From a virus, in the IMG/VR virus record IMGVR_UViG_3300027743_000005, positions 1 to 60,723 of that record: a stretch of DNA of 60,723 bases; one strand, 5' to 3'. Shown here in pieces: positions 1 through 6,942 of the stretch. The position numbers and the translations under genes are program-made. The notes under the pieces are model-generated. The model worked only from the letters and a program-made list of their open reading frames with translations. It was not told the origin of the DNA and ran no database searches. Position 1 is the first letter of the stretch, and every line of letters begins with the position of its first letter.

Positions 1-127
1 ACTGCTGCCACTCGTCGGAGTCGACGATGCCGACGCCGTCGATCGCCTTGCGGATGACCGTGCCGAGCGCCCCGGTGAGGGAGCCGTCGACCTTGTCCTC
101 CTTGGCCTCCTCCATCAGCCGGTACTG
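1..127. repeat. 127-bp terminal direct repeat, left copy (assembly overlap)
   Basis: Bases 1-127 are identical to 60597-60723. The length equals a common maximum assembly k-mer, and the coding sequence of the AAA+ ATPase reads through the junction without a break. I read it as the overlap of a circular contig, not as a biological terminal repeat. Confidence 0.93.
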
Positions 128-1456
128 ATCGCGCAGCCCGTCAGCGGCGAGGCAGATCGCCTCGGTGCCGATGTTCCCCAGCACGCCGTCGTTGAGCGTG
201 ATGGCGTAGCGAACGCTGCGGTCGAAGCACTCCCGCACGAAGGCGGGCATGTACCCCTCCGTCCTGCGGAAGACCTCGTCGAAGTCCGTGTCCGGGTCCA
301 GTGCCTTGCCGATGACCCTGCGGGCCAACTGCTCCACACCGGCCCGGTCCATCGCCCCGACGTGGATCACCGCGCCGATGCGTCCAGGCCGGAGCATCGC
401 CTTGTGAATGTCCTCGGCGTGGTTGGTGGTGAAGACCGTGAGGAGCTTCATCCCCTTGACCTTGATCCCGTCGAGCATGTCGAGATGGCGCTCGATGGTG
501 CTGCCCGACTGCGGCCCCGCCATCGTGTCCACGTCCTCGGCGAACACGACCGCCGGTTGGTACATGCGGGCCATCTCCAGCGTCTTGGCCAGGTCGTCCT
601 TGCCCGGTCGGCACATCAGGAAGGTCCAGCCGTGGGCCACCGCGATCTGCGCCGTGAGCAACGCGGCCAGGCTCTTGCCGGTGCCATACGGACCCTCGAA
701 CAGCACGGCGAACTTGCCGTCCTGCCCCAGCTGCTCCAGCAGGTCGGCGTGGCGGATGAACGCCCACACGTCGCCCTCCAGGCGACGCAGCACGCTCTCG
801 GTGTAGACCACGTCGCGGGGGTCGACCTTCGACACGTCGATGAAGTTCTCGGCGCCGTCGATGGCCATGCCCTTGTAGATGGAGCTGTCGAGCAGGAACT
901 GCTCGATGAGCTTGAACAGCCCGTCGAGATGGCGGCGCCACTTGCGCGGTGCCTCCACGTTGACCTGGAAGATGATCCCGAGCTCAGGGTCCCTGGTCTG
1001 GCCCAGGATGAGTGTCGCCCGGTCCATGCCCGGGATGGTCATGGCTCCCCACGGCACCTGCTCGGTGTCGTTCTGCCCGGGGCCGACCTTGATGTCGATC
1101 AGCTGGGGCAGGTCCCGCCCGAAGAACGAGTAGAGGGTCTTGCCCAGCGTGAACCCGGCGAACGCCTTGATCGCCAGCTGTGTCGCCCTCGCTCCGTCCC
1201 ACGGTCGGTACGGGAAGGTCTTGCTGAAGGAGAACAGGTTCTCCTCGTCGTCTCGGCGCTTCTGGAGGAACTCGATGCTGCTCTCCAGGGTCGCGCCCGC
1301 GGGCAGCACGTACTTCGTGCCGTCGAAGACGATGTCGTCTTCGGTGCTGAGCAGCCCTCCGATCTCGGCCAGTCGCTGGAGAGCTTCCTCTCGCAGCAGC
1401 TGCTCCTCGCTCGGAGCGAGCGCGCCATCGGCGCGCGGCTTTGCTTTCGCCACCAT
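1..1456 (-). CDS. AAA+ ATPase, N-terminal 485 codons (gene crosses the contig junction)
   Basis: Starts at ATG 1456 behind the leader element GAGGAAAGGAACC and runs off base 1; the C-terminus resumes at 60596 and stops at 60562, giving about 496 residues. A Walker A motif (EGPYGTGKS) lies near residues 254-262, Walker B (VVFAEDVD) near 300, a sensor-1-like TVFTTN, and an arginine-finger-type LRPGRI near 355. The roughly 250-residue N-terminal part has no domain I recognise. The layout fits a single-AAA-module ATPase of the classic ATPase family, which remodels protein complexes using ATP. Its substrate is unknown; it is the last gene of the leftward run that begins near 60.5 kb. It is not a terminase or a recognisable replicative helicase. 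Confidence 0.88.
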   Translation of the reverse strand, partial: MVAKAKPRADGALAPSEEQLLREEALQRLAEIGGLLSTEDDIVFDGTKYVLPAGATLESSIEFLQKRRDDEENLFSFSKTFPYRPWDGARATQLAIKAFAGFTLGKTLYSFFGRDLPQLIDIKVGPGQNDTEQVPWGAMTIPGMDRATLILGQTRDPELGIIFQVNVEAPRKWRRHLDGLFKLIEQFLLDSSIYKGMAIDGAENFIDVSKVDPRDVVYTESVLRRLEGDVWAFIRHADLLEQLGQDGKFAVLFEGPYGTGKSLAALLTAQIAVAHGWTFLMCRPGKDDLAKTLEMARMYQPAVVFAEDVDTMAGPQSGSTIERHLDMLDGIKVKGMKLLTVFTTNHAEDIHKAMLRPGRIGAVIHVGAMDRAGVEQLARRVIGKALDPDTDFDEVFRRTEGYMPAFVRECFDRSVRYAITLNDGVLGNIGTEAICLAADGLRDQYRLMEEAKEDKVDGSLTGALGTVIRKAIDGVGIVDSDEWQQ

Positions 1457-1476
1457 GCGGTTCCTTTCCTCAATGC

Positions 1477-1520
1477 CCGGGGGTAGTTCCGGGTCGTGCC
1501 CTGGCCTGGGTACGAGCCAG
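1477..1520 (-). promoter_or_regulatory. Structured leader of the AAA+ ATPase gene
   Basis: Two short inverted repeats sit between the upstream gene and the ATPase start: one with CCCGG/CCGGG arms near 1477-1494, and one at 1506-1520 with CTGG/CCAG arms and the loop gtacgag (minus strand CTCGTAC). The second has the loop shared by other leftward leaders. A GAAAGGAACC ribosome-binding element follows directly before the start. Confidence 0.5.
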
Positions 1521-1536
1521 ACCAAGGCGGGTCTTG

Positions 1537-1758
1537 TCAGACCAAGCGGGCGGCGAGGAACGCCTCCATGTCGCGGTGGGCGTCGAGGCACCACTCGCAG
1601 GGCCGCCGGTTCATCGGGGCCGCGTCGACGTAGACGATGGCGCCGTCCGGCAGTGGGTCTGTCACCCGCTGCCCGCACAGCGCGGTGCGGGCCAGGTGCT
1701 TCGGGACCAGGTGGTACACCGGATCGCCGGTGCTGGTGGGTAGGGACAGGGACTTCAC
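1537..1758 (-). CDS. Small conserved phage protein with CEWC motif
   Basis: This 73-residue protein starts with GTG at 1758, and the GTGA overlaps the stop of the upstream gene, indicating translational coupling. It has a Cys at CGQ in the middle and a C-terminal RPCEWC, so a small metal site is possible. The pattern YHLVPKHLARTALCG followed by CEWC is of a kind I associate with small actinophage proteins of unknown function. The frame continues upstream as an arginine-rich shadow that I did not include. Confidence 0.75.
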   Translation of the reverse strand: MKSLSLPTSTGDPVYHLVPKHLARTALCGQRVTDPLPDGAIVYVDAAPMNRRPCEWCLDAHRDMEAFLAARLV

Positions 1759-1988
1759 AGCTCCACGTGCTCCACGTCCACGACGCACATGCGCCCGTCC
1801 TCCATCGGGAAGCGGTACGTGCCCGGTTCGCCGTGCATGGCGATGAGCTTGAACGCCACCACGTGGGCGTGCTCGTCGCCGAGCGGGTCGACCTTGACGG
1901 TGCCGATGCGCGTGCTGACGGTCACGTCGAAGCTGAGCATTCCCTCTTGGTCGACCGGCAGGGACGTGCCGTTCTGGGGTCTTGCCAT
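1755..1988 (-). CDS. Hypothetical protein, 77 aa
   Basis: ATG at 1988 follows the element AGAAAGGAACCA at ideal spacing, making this the first gene of a short operon. The product is mostly beta-type sequence with alternating hydrophobic residues (FDVTVSTRIGTVKVD) and no Cys cluster. It overlaps the next gene by four bases. I do not recognise a family. Confidence 0.8.
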   Translation of the reverse strand: MARPQNGTSLPVDQEGMLSFDVTVSTRIGTVKVDPLGDEHAHVVAFKLIAMHGEPGTYRFPMEDGRMCVVDVEHVEL

Positions 1989-2002
1989 TGGTTCCTTTCT
2001 GT

Positions 2003-2055
2003 CTGACCACGGTGGTCAGATCGTGGACCGGGAGGGGTACGAGCCCTCCCGGTCC
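2003..2055 (-). promoter_or_regulatory. Tandem inverted repeats in a leftward leader (terminator plus operator-like)
   Basis: Two perfect inverted repeats lie between genes. One at 2003-2019 has CTGACCAC/GTGGTCAG arms around a single base. The other is a 12-bp stem at 2025-2036/2044-2055 with the 7-nt loop gtacgag (CTCGTAC on the transcribed strand). The stem can terminate the upstream gene ending at 2057, but the conserved loop and the SD element immediately after suggest a role in the leader as well. There is no U-tract. Confidence 0.65.
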
Positions 2056-2056
2056 T

Positions 2057-2299
2057 TCATTCCTCCACGTCCTTGAACATGGCGTCCCAGCAGGCGCTGT
2101 GGATGCCCGTCATCAGCGTCTCCCGGTCGCCGGGGGACATCTCGGGCATCGCCACCTGAATGTGGCGCTTCGGCCCGCCCACCGCCTTGTCGTGGCGCCA
2201 CGCCTCCAGCTCGTCTGTGTAGGCCGTCACCGACGACGGCAGGTCGCAGAGGGGGCACACGCCCTCCACGACGGTCGTCGGCCGCTCCGGCAGGCTCAT
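2057..2299 (-). CDS. Zn-ribbon-like hypothetical protein, 80 aa
   Basis: ATG at 2299 overlaps the preceding stop by four bases. CPLC near residue 15 and a later HSACW could contribute metal ligands. The centre (WRHDKAVGGPKRHIQVAMPEM) is charged. No family recognised. It is last in the 2878-2057 operon and is followed by the strong 12-bp hairpin. Confidence 0.78.
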   Translation of the reverse strand: MSLPERPTTVVEGVCPLCDLPSSVTAYTDELEAWRHDKAVGGPKRHIQVAMPEMSPGDRETLMTGIHSACWDAMFKDVEE

Positions 2300-2499
2300 C
2301 GCGCGCTCGCCCGTTCGATGTGGTCGGCCAGCAGCTCGGCCACCAGGGCAATGTCAGCGGCAAGCTGAAGGAAGTCCGCAGTCACCGGCTCGTAGGAGTG
2401 TTCGGCGTTGATCACCAGGCTCTCCAGCTCGCTCGCCTTGGCCCGAAGCAGGCGAACCGCCTGACCCGGGGACGGCCGCTCATCGTGGACGCCGCTCAC
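2296..2499 (-). CDS. Hypothetical helical protein, 67 aa
   Basis: GTG start at 2499 (GTGA overlap with the upstream stop). The product is almost wholly helical, with heptad-like leucines (AVRLLRAKASELESLV, FLQLAADIALVAELLADH), suggesting a small helical hairpin or coiled coil. No catalytic or DNA-binding motif is visible. Confidence 0.75.
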   Translation of the reverse strand: MSGVHDERPSPGQAVRLLRAKASELESLVINAEHSYEPVTADFLQLAADIALVAELLADHIERASAR

Positions 2500-2687
2500 T
2501 GGCGCACCCGCAGCTTCAACCGCTGGCCGTTGCCCGTCCCCAGGCCCACGCCGACTTCCTGGAAGTGGGCCTCACAGAGGTAGGCCCACGGTCCCATCGT
2601 CGTGCGGGCGTCGTAGCGAGCCAGCGTCGGCTCGGCATGGTCGAGCTGGCAGTTGGGGAGCTCGAGCACCTCCACCTCCTCGCTCAC
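2496..2687 (-). CDS. Conserved small phage protein (GPWAYLCEAHF motif), 63 aa
   Basis: GTG start at 2687, overlapping the upstream TGA. The pattern LPNCQLDH, YDARTTMGPWAYLC, EAHF, GLGTGNGQ resembles a widespread phage family with two CxxH-like half sites, probably a compact zinc-binding fold of unknown function. Known-family similarity is from memory only. Confidence 0.78.
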   Translation of the reverse strand: MSEEVEVLELPNCQLDHAEPTLARYDARTTMGPWAYLCEAHFQEVGVGLGTGNGQRLKLRVRQ

Positions 2688-2878
2688 GGCTCGACCTCGA
2701 TCTCCCCGGCCGCCACCGCAGCCTCGTACGCCCTGGCCTCGGCGTACTCGGTCTGCCACTTCCACGGCTTCTCCACGACGTCGGCGATGGTGCCAGCGTC
2801 GTAGTTGTCGGAGTCGGCCATGAAGCGGGTGAGGAACACGAGGTTCTCGTGCACCGTCCACCACTCGGTCTCAGGCAT
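2684..2878 (-). CDS. Hypothetical protein, 64 aa
   Basis: First gene of the leftward operon 2878-2057. ATG at 2878 follows GAAGGGAACAGC, a variant of the usual leader SD. It is rich in Trp, Tyr and acidic residues (ETEWWTVHENLVF, KPWKWQTEYAEARAYEAA). No family recognised. Confidence 0.78.
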   Translation of the reverse strand: MPETEWWTVHENLVFLTRFMADSDNYDAGTIADVVEKPWKWQTEYAEARAYEAAVAAGEIEVEP

Positions 2879-3241
2879 TGCTGTTCCCTTCTGCCCGCTC
2901 CCCGATGGAGCAGGTCGTACCTGGAGGCGGTGTCGAGCCGCGTCCGGGTGGTTGACGGAGGGAGCGCGGGATCGCGCCCGCGCTCCCTCCGTTGCTAAGG
3001 AACCTGGTGGAGCGCCAAGGCAACAGCCGTGCGTTTCTAAGCTCCACCGCTCCGGCCCAGGGACGCGCCGATGAGCCAGTACCGTCTACGGGACCCACTC
3101 CCTCTGGTACGCAAGCTCACCGGAGCACGAAGCCTTCACCGGATCAGATTCGCCGCCATCGGACCGGGTTGTCTCTCCCGACCGTGGTCGACTCGGGCCT
3201 CGCCTGTCACACCCAGGCGCCCGTGATGTGGACGGGGCGGG
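2879..3241. other. Intergenic region with terminator and structured segments
   Basis: No credible gene. It holds the leader repeats of the 2878 gene (GCTCC/GGAGC and CAGGT/ACCTG around 2897-2932), the long hairpin at 2955-2992, and an 8-bp repeat GGTGGAGC/GCTCCACC at 3006-3013 and 3041-3048 enclosing 27 bases. Another hairpin (3237-3253) overlaps the stop of the upstream gene, with loop ctacgaa. I searched for tRNA arms here and found no consistent cloverleaf. Confidence 0.6.
2955..2992 (-). terminator. Strong intrinsic-type hairpin, 16-bp perfect stem
   Basis: Perfect 16-bp GC-rich stem (2955-2970 with 2977-2992) and a 6-nt loop atcgcg, lying between the genes ending at 3242 and starting at 2878. 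There is no obvious U-tract, as is common in GC-rich actinobacteria and their phages. Confidence 0.75.
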
Positions 3242-3826
3242 CTACGAACCCGCACCGCCCTGCGACCGGATCACCGGCCGCTTGCTCTGCTTGTGCGCCC
3301 ACACCGGAGGCACTTCGCCCCGGCGCCGGGAGCGAGCCTTGGCCCGCTGCCGGTTGCGCTCGGCCTTGTCGGCCAGGGCCTTACGCCGTGCCGCCTCGGT
3401 GGCGCCCCGCCTGATCTGGCGGCGCCGGTACTCCTGCATCGCCGCCCGCTCCAGCGCCGTCGTGCCGCCCGGTTGGTCCAGCGGCCCGGCCAGCGCCCGG
3501 TTCTCGTCGGTCGTGGGGGCCTTCTCCCGGGACCGCATCCGCTGGGTCTGCGGCTTGCGCGCCCCCGGCGTGGGTCGGAACCCGACGCCCTCCACGAACA
3601 TGCGCTCCCACCTGGCCCCCGAGAACTGCTGCTCGTAGGGGTTCCCGATGGGTGCAGCCACCCCCGCCCCGACCGGCAGGTGGTCGAGGCGGGGGGGATC
3701 GGCCTTCTTCTTGGGGAAGAAGGGTTTGGCCTTGGCCGCGCCCGGCGAGGGCTTCAGGTCCGGCCCATGCAGGCAGACCGAGCACCACTCCGGGGCGGCC
3801 CCAGGAATGTGGGGGCACTCAGCCAC
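3242..3826 (-). CDS. Basic hypothetical protein with N-terminal CxxC, 194 aa
   Basis: GTG start at 3826, overlapping the previous gene by eight bases. The N-terminus has C4 and then C15/C18 (ECPHIPGA, WCSVC), a possible zinc site. The C-terminal 70 residues are very basic and helical (RRRQIRRGATEAARRKALADKAERN and onward), typical of nucleic-acid contact. The stop codon falls inside a hairpin with a tacgaa loop. No family recognised. Confidence 0.68.
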   Translation of the reverse strand: MAECPHIPGAAPEWCSVCLHGPDLKPSPGAAKAKPFFPKKKADPPRLDHLPVGAGVAAPIGNPYEQQFSGARWERMFVEGVGFRPTPGARKPQTQRMRSREKAPTTDENRALAGPLDQPGGTTALERAAMQEYRRRQIRRGATEAARRKALADKAERNRQRAKARSRRRGEVPPVWAHKQSKRPVIRSQGGAGS

Positions 3827-4001
3827 GGCGCCCGGCCCGCTCCGGCCACAGGAACTCGCACGCCCGCACCCGCACGGCGGGATCGGTGTCCTCGTTCAGG
3901 CCCTCGTGGATGACGAGCGGCCCGCCTCCGCAGAAGTCGGCAAACAGCGCCATCACGCCGGGCCGCGCCATGTCCAGCACCGCCCGTTCCAGCTCTTCCA
4001 T
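3819..4001 (-). CDS. Hypothetical protein, 60 aa
   Basis: I chose ATG 4001 because the element GAGAGGAGCC precedes it and the promoter at 4069-4097 lies just upstream; the longer open frame upstream is arginine-rich shadow. The product is a small helical protein (MEELERAVLDMARPGVMALFADFCGG). Function unknown. Confidence 0.75.
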   Translation of the reverse strand: MEELERAVLDMARPGVMALFADFCGGGPLVIHEGLNEDTDPAVRVRACEFLWPERAGRRG

Positions 4002-4018
4002 CCTGGCTCCTCTCTCCT

Positions 4019-4037
4019 CCGGGGGTACGAACCCCGG
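4019..4037 (-). promoter_or_regulatory. Leader hairpin with conserved TTCGTAC loop
   Basis: A 6-bp stem CCGGGG/CCCCGG closes the 7-nt loop gtacgaa (minus strand TTCGTAC). It lies between promoter P4069 and the SD of the 4001 gene, so it is in the transcript leader, not at a gene end. That argues for a regulatory rather than purely terminating role. Confidence 0.6.
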
Positions 4038-4068
4038 CCTGCGCCGCCCGCCCCGCGGGGGCACCCTT

Positions 4069-4097
4069 ATTCTACCCGCCCGGCGGCGGTACCGCAA
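4069..4097 (-). promoter_or_regulatory. Leftward sigma-70-type promoter
   Basis: On the minus strand TTGCGG (4097-4092), a 17-bp spacer and TAGAAT (4074-4069), one mismatch from the -10 consensus. The -35 lies in the palindrome GCGGTACCGC, a possible operator. The 16-base block TTGCGGTACCGCCGCC recurs at the 7644-7673 promoter. It would drive the genes at 4001 and 3826. Confidence 0.72.
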
Positions 4098-4129
4098 ATC
4101 GGGCGCAGTCGCAGGGGCAGTAGGGCTGC

Positions 4130-4390
4130 TCACGAGATCACCCCTCTCAGCCGCTTCACTCCGGCTTCGGGCCTGCTCACATCGGTGAAGGCCACGCCTC
4201 CCCGGATGCCGTACAGCGGCAGTCCGGCGTCGTGCTCGGCCACCGCCTCGGTGGCGCACTCCACCCGCACCGGGCAGGTGCGGCACTGCGCCAGCGCCAG
4301 CGAGCGCTTGGCCCGGCCCGCGCGTCCGGTGCCCCACTCGTCGGGGAAGGGGCTGTGCGCCCCCTCCCGCTCACACGCTGCGCCGGTCAT
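4130..4390 (-). CDS. whiB-like: WhiB-family iron-sulfur regulator
   Basis: This 86-residue protein has the WhiB cysteine pattern C6, C36-x2-C39, x5-C45, in the context CRTCPVRVEC, followed by the GIRGG turn near residue 67. WhiB proteins bind a 4Fe-4S cluster and act with the principal sigma factor in actinobacteria; phage copies can modulate host transcription (WhiB of phage TM4 is the classic example). ATG 4390 overlaps the stop of the LPXTG gene (ATGA). The upstream part of the open frame is shadow. The gene points strongly to an actinobacterial host. Confidence 0.88.
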   Translation of the reverse strand: MTGAACEREGAHSPFPDEWGTGRAGRAKRSLALAQCRTCPVRVECATEAVAEHDAGLPLYGIRGGVAFTDVSRPEAGVKRLRGVIS

Positions 4391-5004
4391 GCCAGCCTCC
4401 GGCGCGTCCGGCGCATGAGCACGCCGCCCACGCCCATCAGCAGCACCGCCGTGCCGATGAAGAGCTCCGGGCCGGAGCCGGTTGCGGGCAGCGTGGTCAC
4501 CGGGGCTGTCCGGGGCAGCACCACCACGCCGGTGACCGGCGGCGGGGTGACCGTGACCGGCGTGTCGATCTGCACCGGCACGGTGGTGACCACCGGCTCG
4601 GGCGCAGGCGGGGTGTCGCTGGTCGGCGGTGCGTAGATGGGCACGTCGTCGGACACGCACTGCGGTGGCCCACCGATGGGCGCCCCGTAGTGCATCCCCT
4701 CGGGGCAGGGCGGCATCGTCGTGGGTGGGGCCACCGGCCCGCAGTCCACGCTCGACCAGTCGATGGTGTAGCGGGCCTCCTCGGAGCCACCGTCCCAGAT
4801 GATGCGGACCAGCGTCGGCCCGCGCGTCCCGGTGGCATCGAGGCGTGCCCGGTGCTCGTAGCGGGTGGAACCCAGCGGTCCCACCGCGGCCTGGAAGTTG
4901 TCCCCCGTCTCCACCCGCGCGTCCGCCGCGACCGGGTTGGTGATGACGACGTGGGTGATCTTGGCGGACTCGCCGCAGGTGATCGGCTCGACGGTGACGC
5001 TCAT
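4387..5004 (-). CDS. LPXTG cell-wall-anchored-type surface protein
   Basis: 205 residues from ATG 5004, which overlaps the TGA of a small membrane-protein gene. In order: a beta-rich domain of about 100 residues closed by Cys (VEPITCG to SSVDCG), a Pro/Thr/Val linker, then a textbook sorting signal near the C-terminus: LPATGSG, a hydrophobic segment (LFIGTAVLLMGVGGVLM) and the basic tail RRTRRRLA. Sortases cleave such signals and attach the protein to peptidoglycan. Oddly there is no signal peptide on this frame; the 43-residue membrane protein directly upstream (minus-one frame relation) may supply export if the two are joined. Interpretation as a wall protein is by motif only. Confidence 0.82.
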   Translation of the reverse strand: MSVTVEPITCGESAKITHVVITNPVAADARVETGDNFQAAVGPLGSTRYEHRARLDATGTRGPTLVRIIWDGGSEEARYTIDWSSVDCGPVAPPTTMPPCPEGMHYGAPIGGPPQCVSDDVPIYAPPTSDTPPAPEPVVTTVPVQIDTPVTVTPPPVTGVVVLPRTAPVTTLPATGSGPELFIGTAVLLMGVGGVLMRRTRRRLA

Positions 5005-5132
5005 GCCGTCCCCCACCACATGGCCAGGGCGACGGCGACCACGAACAGCACGAAGCCGGTCAGGACCCACTGCCACGAGGGCTGCACCGGCCGGTTGTCG
5101 GGCTGCTCGTCGAGCTCCGGGAAGGCGGTCAT
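5001..5132 (-). CDS. Small single-span membrane protein, 43 aa
   Basis: ATG 5132 overlaps the upstream stop (ATGA), and its own stop overlaps the LPXTG start (ATGA). An acidic N-terminus is followed by one membrane span (WVLTGFVLFVVAVALAMWW). A run of five G lies just before the stop, in the minus-one frame relation to the next gene. It could be the membrane/export partner of the LPXTG protein, or a small inner-membrane protein in its own right. Confidence 0.72.
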   Translation of the reverse strand: MTAFPELDEQPDNRPVQPSWQWVLTGFVLFVVAVALAMWWGTA

Positions 5133-5473
5133 GACTCGTCACCACCCAGCGCCCGCTCGACCAGCTCGACGGCGACCAGCTCGTGGCGCAACACGAACCG
5201 CCGCAGCCGCAGCCGCCGCCGTCGTTGCCGCTCCCACTTGGCGTTGCGCCGAGCCTGTGCCGGTCCGGCGATGGCAGCACGACGGGCCTCGTGCTGTTCG
5301 GGCGTCCCGACCCACATGCGCCCTCCACTGGCGCCATCGGTGGGCAGCGGACCGTGCTGGCGGACCAGCGCCCTGGTGTTGCGGGCCGTCTCGATCTGCG
5401 CCCTGGTGCCCCGGTCGTGCCAGTGCACCAGGCCCCAGGTCCGGAGGCTGAGGCTCTTGCGGAGGAAGCTCAT
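5129..5473 (-). CDS. Basic hypothetical protein, 114 aa
   Basis: ATG 5473 overlaps the upstream stop. N-terminal half MSFLRKSLSLRTWGLVHW, then a highly basic helix (AKWERQRRRRLRLRRFVLR) ending in a short acidic tail. It is likely helical and possibly nucleic-acid or membrane-surface binding. No family recognised. Confidence 0.7.
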   Translation of the reverse strand: MSFLRKSLSLRTWGLVHWHDRGTRAQIETARNTRALVRQHGPLPTDGASGGRMWVGTPEQHEARRAAIAGPAQARRNAKWERQRRRRLRLRRFVLRHELVAVELVERALGGDES

Positions 5474-5907
5474 GACCGCCCCCTCGCCGTGCGCTCCAGC
5501 CGCTCGCCGCAGGGCACGCAGATGATGCGGCTGGGGTCGAGCAGCGTCTGGCTGTCCTTGGGCCAGTAGGTGGCACCCTCGGAGCGGTAGCGGTGCCAGT
5601 CCTGCTCCAGCGGGGTCGGGTGCCGGTCCAGTTCGACCAGCACCCCGAAGCCCATGTCGTAGTGGTTGTAGACCCGGGTGCCCACCTCGAGAGCCACCTT
5701 GTGGCCACAGGCCAGGCGCCTCGCGGCATCTTGCGCCACCTTGGGTGCCTGGATGGCACCGCTCAGGCCCTCCTCGGCGGCCAGCTGCGGGCAGCCGTCA
5801 CGGTGGAGGAGCTCGATGGCCCCAGCGCCCACCTCGGGTGCGTCGTGCCAGTCGGCACCGCAGCCCGGGCAGGGCGTGAGGTCGATGGTGTACCACTCGG
5901 CGCTCAC
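5470..5907 (-). CDS. Zn-binding conserved phage protein, 145 aa
   Basis: GTG start 5907 overlapping the preceding TGA. Cys/His sites: CPGCGADWH at the N-terminus, RDGCP, LACGH in the middle and ICVPCGERL at the C-terminus, suggesting two zinc ribbons around a beta segment (GTRVYNHYDMGFGVLVEL). Function unknown. The frame upstream of 5907 is shadow. Confidence 0.75.
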   Translation of the reverse strand: MSAEWYTIDLTPCPGCGADWHDAPEVGAGAIELLHRDGCPQLAAEEGLSGAIQAPKVAQDAARRLACGHKVALEVGTRVYNHYDMGFGVLVELDRHPTPLEQDWHRYRSEGATYWPKDSQTLLDPSRIICVPCGERLERTARGRS

Positions 5908-6230
5908 CAGATCACGCTCAGCACGTCGTCGATGGACCCGCCGCACAGGCCCTTCAGGAAGACTCCTGCGGCCTTGGCGTCGGCCACCAGCTGGGGCTTG
6001 ATGTTGCGCCCGCCCATCACCTGGTAGGTGGGGATGCGGACCCGGCACGGCGTGCCGTGGCGCGTGGTGCCGTGGCAGTAGGACAGGTCCATCGGACCGG
6101 CCCAGCTGTCGCCCACGAAGCGGATGCGGGTGATGGCCGCCAGGTCCGGGTCCGTCCACTCCAGGGTGAACGACCGGGCCACGTGTGGCTCGACCAGCGG
6201 GTTGATCTCCCGCGAGTACTGCTCTGTCAT
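5904..6230 (-). CDS. Hypothetical protein, 108 aa
   Basis: ATG 6230 follows GAAGGGAACCGAG and a leader hairpin, so this gene heads the run 6230-4130. It contains CHGTTRHGTPCR, a possible His/Cys site, in an otherwise mixed alpha/beta sequence (FTLEWTDPDLAAITRIRFVG). No family recognised. Confidence 0.78.
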   Translation of the reverse strand: MTEQYSREINPLVEPHVARSFTLEWTDPDLAAITRIRFVGDSWAGPMDLSYCHGTTRHGTPCRVRIPTYQVMGGRNIKPQLVADAKAAGVFLKGLCGGSIDDVLSVIW

Positions 6231-6244
6231 CTCGGTTCCCTTCC

Positions 6245-6261
6245 GGGCCGTACGAAGGCCC
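6245..6261 (-). promoter_or_regulatory. Leader hairpin with TTCGTAC loop
   Basis: A 5-bp stem GGGCC/GGCCC around gtacgaa (TTCGTAC on the transcribed strand), ten bases or so before the SD of the 6230 gene. It has the same loop and geometry as the hairpin at 4019-4037. Confidence 0.55.
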
Positions 6262-6418
6262 AGGTTGATGTGGGTCGCCTGCTGGCGTCCCTGGCAACGC
6301 TGCGGTGCAGCGCTCCCAGCGAGGCCAAAAGTCGATTACCGCGCTGCCAGGTGGCGGCGGGCGGCGGAGCCGGTGCCCAGCACGCTTCCGGCTGGGGGAA
6401 CGGGCCACCCACCCACCC

Positions 6419-6433
6419 CTCCCCTTCGGGGAG
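6419..6433. other. Short TTC-loop hairpin
   Basis: CTCCCC/GGGGAG arms around TTC. A possible secondary terminator below the gene ending at 6526. Confidence 0.35.
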
Positions 6434-6491
6434 CTCGGCGCCAGCGGCAGCCGCCTCCCGCGCCCCAGCCGCCAGCGCGCCCGCGCGCCAG

Positions 6492-6516
6492 CGGCCCGGG
6501 CTGAGCGCCCGGGCCG
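6492..6516 (-). terminator. Terminator of the secreted-protein gene at 6526
   Basis: A 10-bp perfect stem CGGCCCGGGC/GCCCGGGCCG with a 5-nt loop, starting ten bases after the stop codon. Confidence 0.65.
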
Positions 6517-6525
6517 TCGTGGCCA

Positions 6526-6921
6526 TCAGTAGTCCACCCCTTCGCAGGTCAGGAACCCGTCACGGGTGTCGCCGACCAGGTCGTCGCCACCGCTGTTGTC
6601 GCAGTCCAGCTCGGCTGCGGCGATCGAACCGTCGCCACCGTCGACCGGGATGCGGACGTCCAGCCGTTGGGGCGGCACCACGTCGCAGTCGGGGAAGGTG
6701 CCAGCGTCGATGACCACCACGTGGCCAGCGCACTGCCCGGGCACGGTCAGCGCGGCGACCGGCTGGCGCACGGCCGGAGCCGGTGCAGCCACGGTCACCC
6801 AGGGTTCGGCGAACGGCGGCAGCTCCACGAACGTGGTGGAGCTGCCACCAGCGGTGGCAGCCACCGCGCTACCGACGACGACCAGCGCGCACAGCGCACC
6901 GGCCACAGAGAACTTGAGCAT
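6526..6921 (-). CDS. Secreted protein with acidic, possibly calcium-binding C-terminus
   Basis: 131 residues from ATG 6921 behind TGGAGGG. The N-terminus is a clear signal peptide (MLKFSVAGALCALVVVGSAVAATAGG). A Pro/Ala/Val linker precedes a C-terminal half with Cys residues and Asp/Gly-rich stretches (DVRIPVDGGDGSIAAAELDCD, DNSGGDDLVGDTRDGFLTC) reminiscent of Ca-binding loops. One of several exported proteins coded by this phage. Function not assignable. Confidence 0.75.
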   Translation of the reverse strand: MLKFSVAGALCALVVVGSAVAATAGGSSTTFVELPPFAEPWVTVAAPAPAVRQPVAALTVPGQCAGHVVVIDAGTFPDCDVVPPQRLDVRIPVDGGDGSIAAAELDCDNSGGDDLVGDTRDGFLTCEGVDY

Positions 6922-6942
6922 GGGACCCTCCAGGGTCGAGAC

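Larger units (their letters stand above)
6231..6525. other. Intergenic region with two hairpins and a structured leader
   Basis: An open frame crosses this stretch on the minus strand, but its second half uses codons rare elsewhere in this genome and it encloses the terminator, so I treat the region as non-coding. It carries hairpins at 6492-6516 and 6419-6433 and the leader hairpin at 6245-6261. No clear promoter found. Confidence 0.6.

Noticed and set aside
1-127. Biological direct terminal repeat for packaging
   Set aside because: Exact 127-base length and an uninterrupted gene through the join point to assembly overlap.
3006-3253. tRNA-like arms, including GCGGG-TTCGTAG-CCCGC resembling a T-arm
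   Set aside because: The loop lacks the invariant A58, and no D-arm, anticodon arm and acceptor stem fit around it; the same loop recurs in leaders, so it is a regulatory hairpin.
6227-6526. 99-codon minus-strand ORF that overlaps both neighbours by a few bases
   Set aside because: Its second half uses codons rare in this genome, the product is low-complexity, and it encloses a strong terminator and a leader hairpin.
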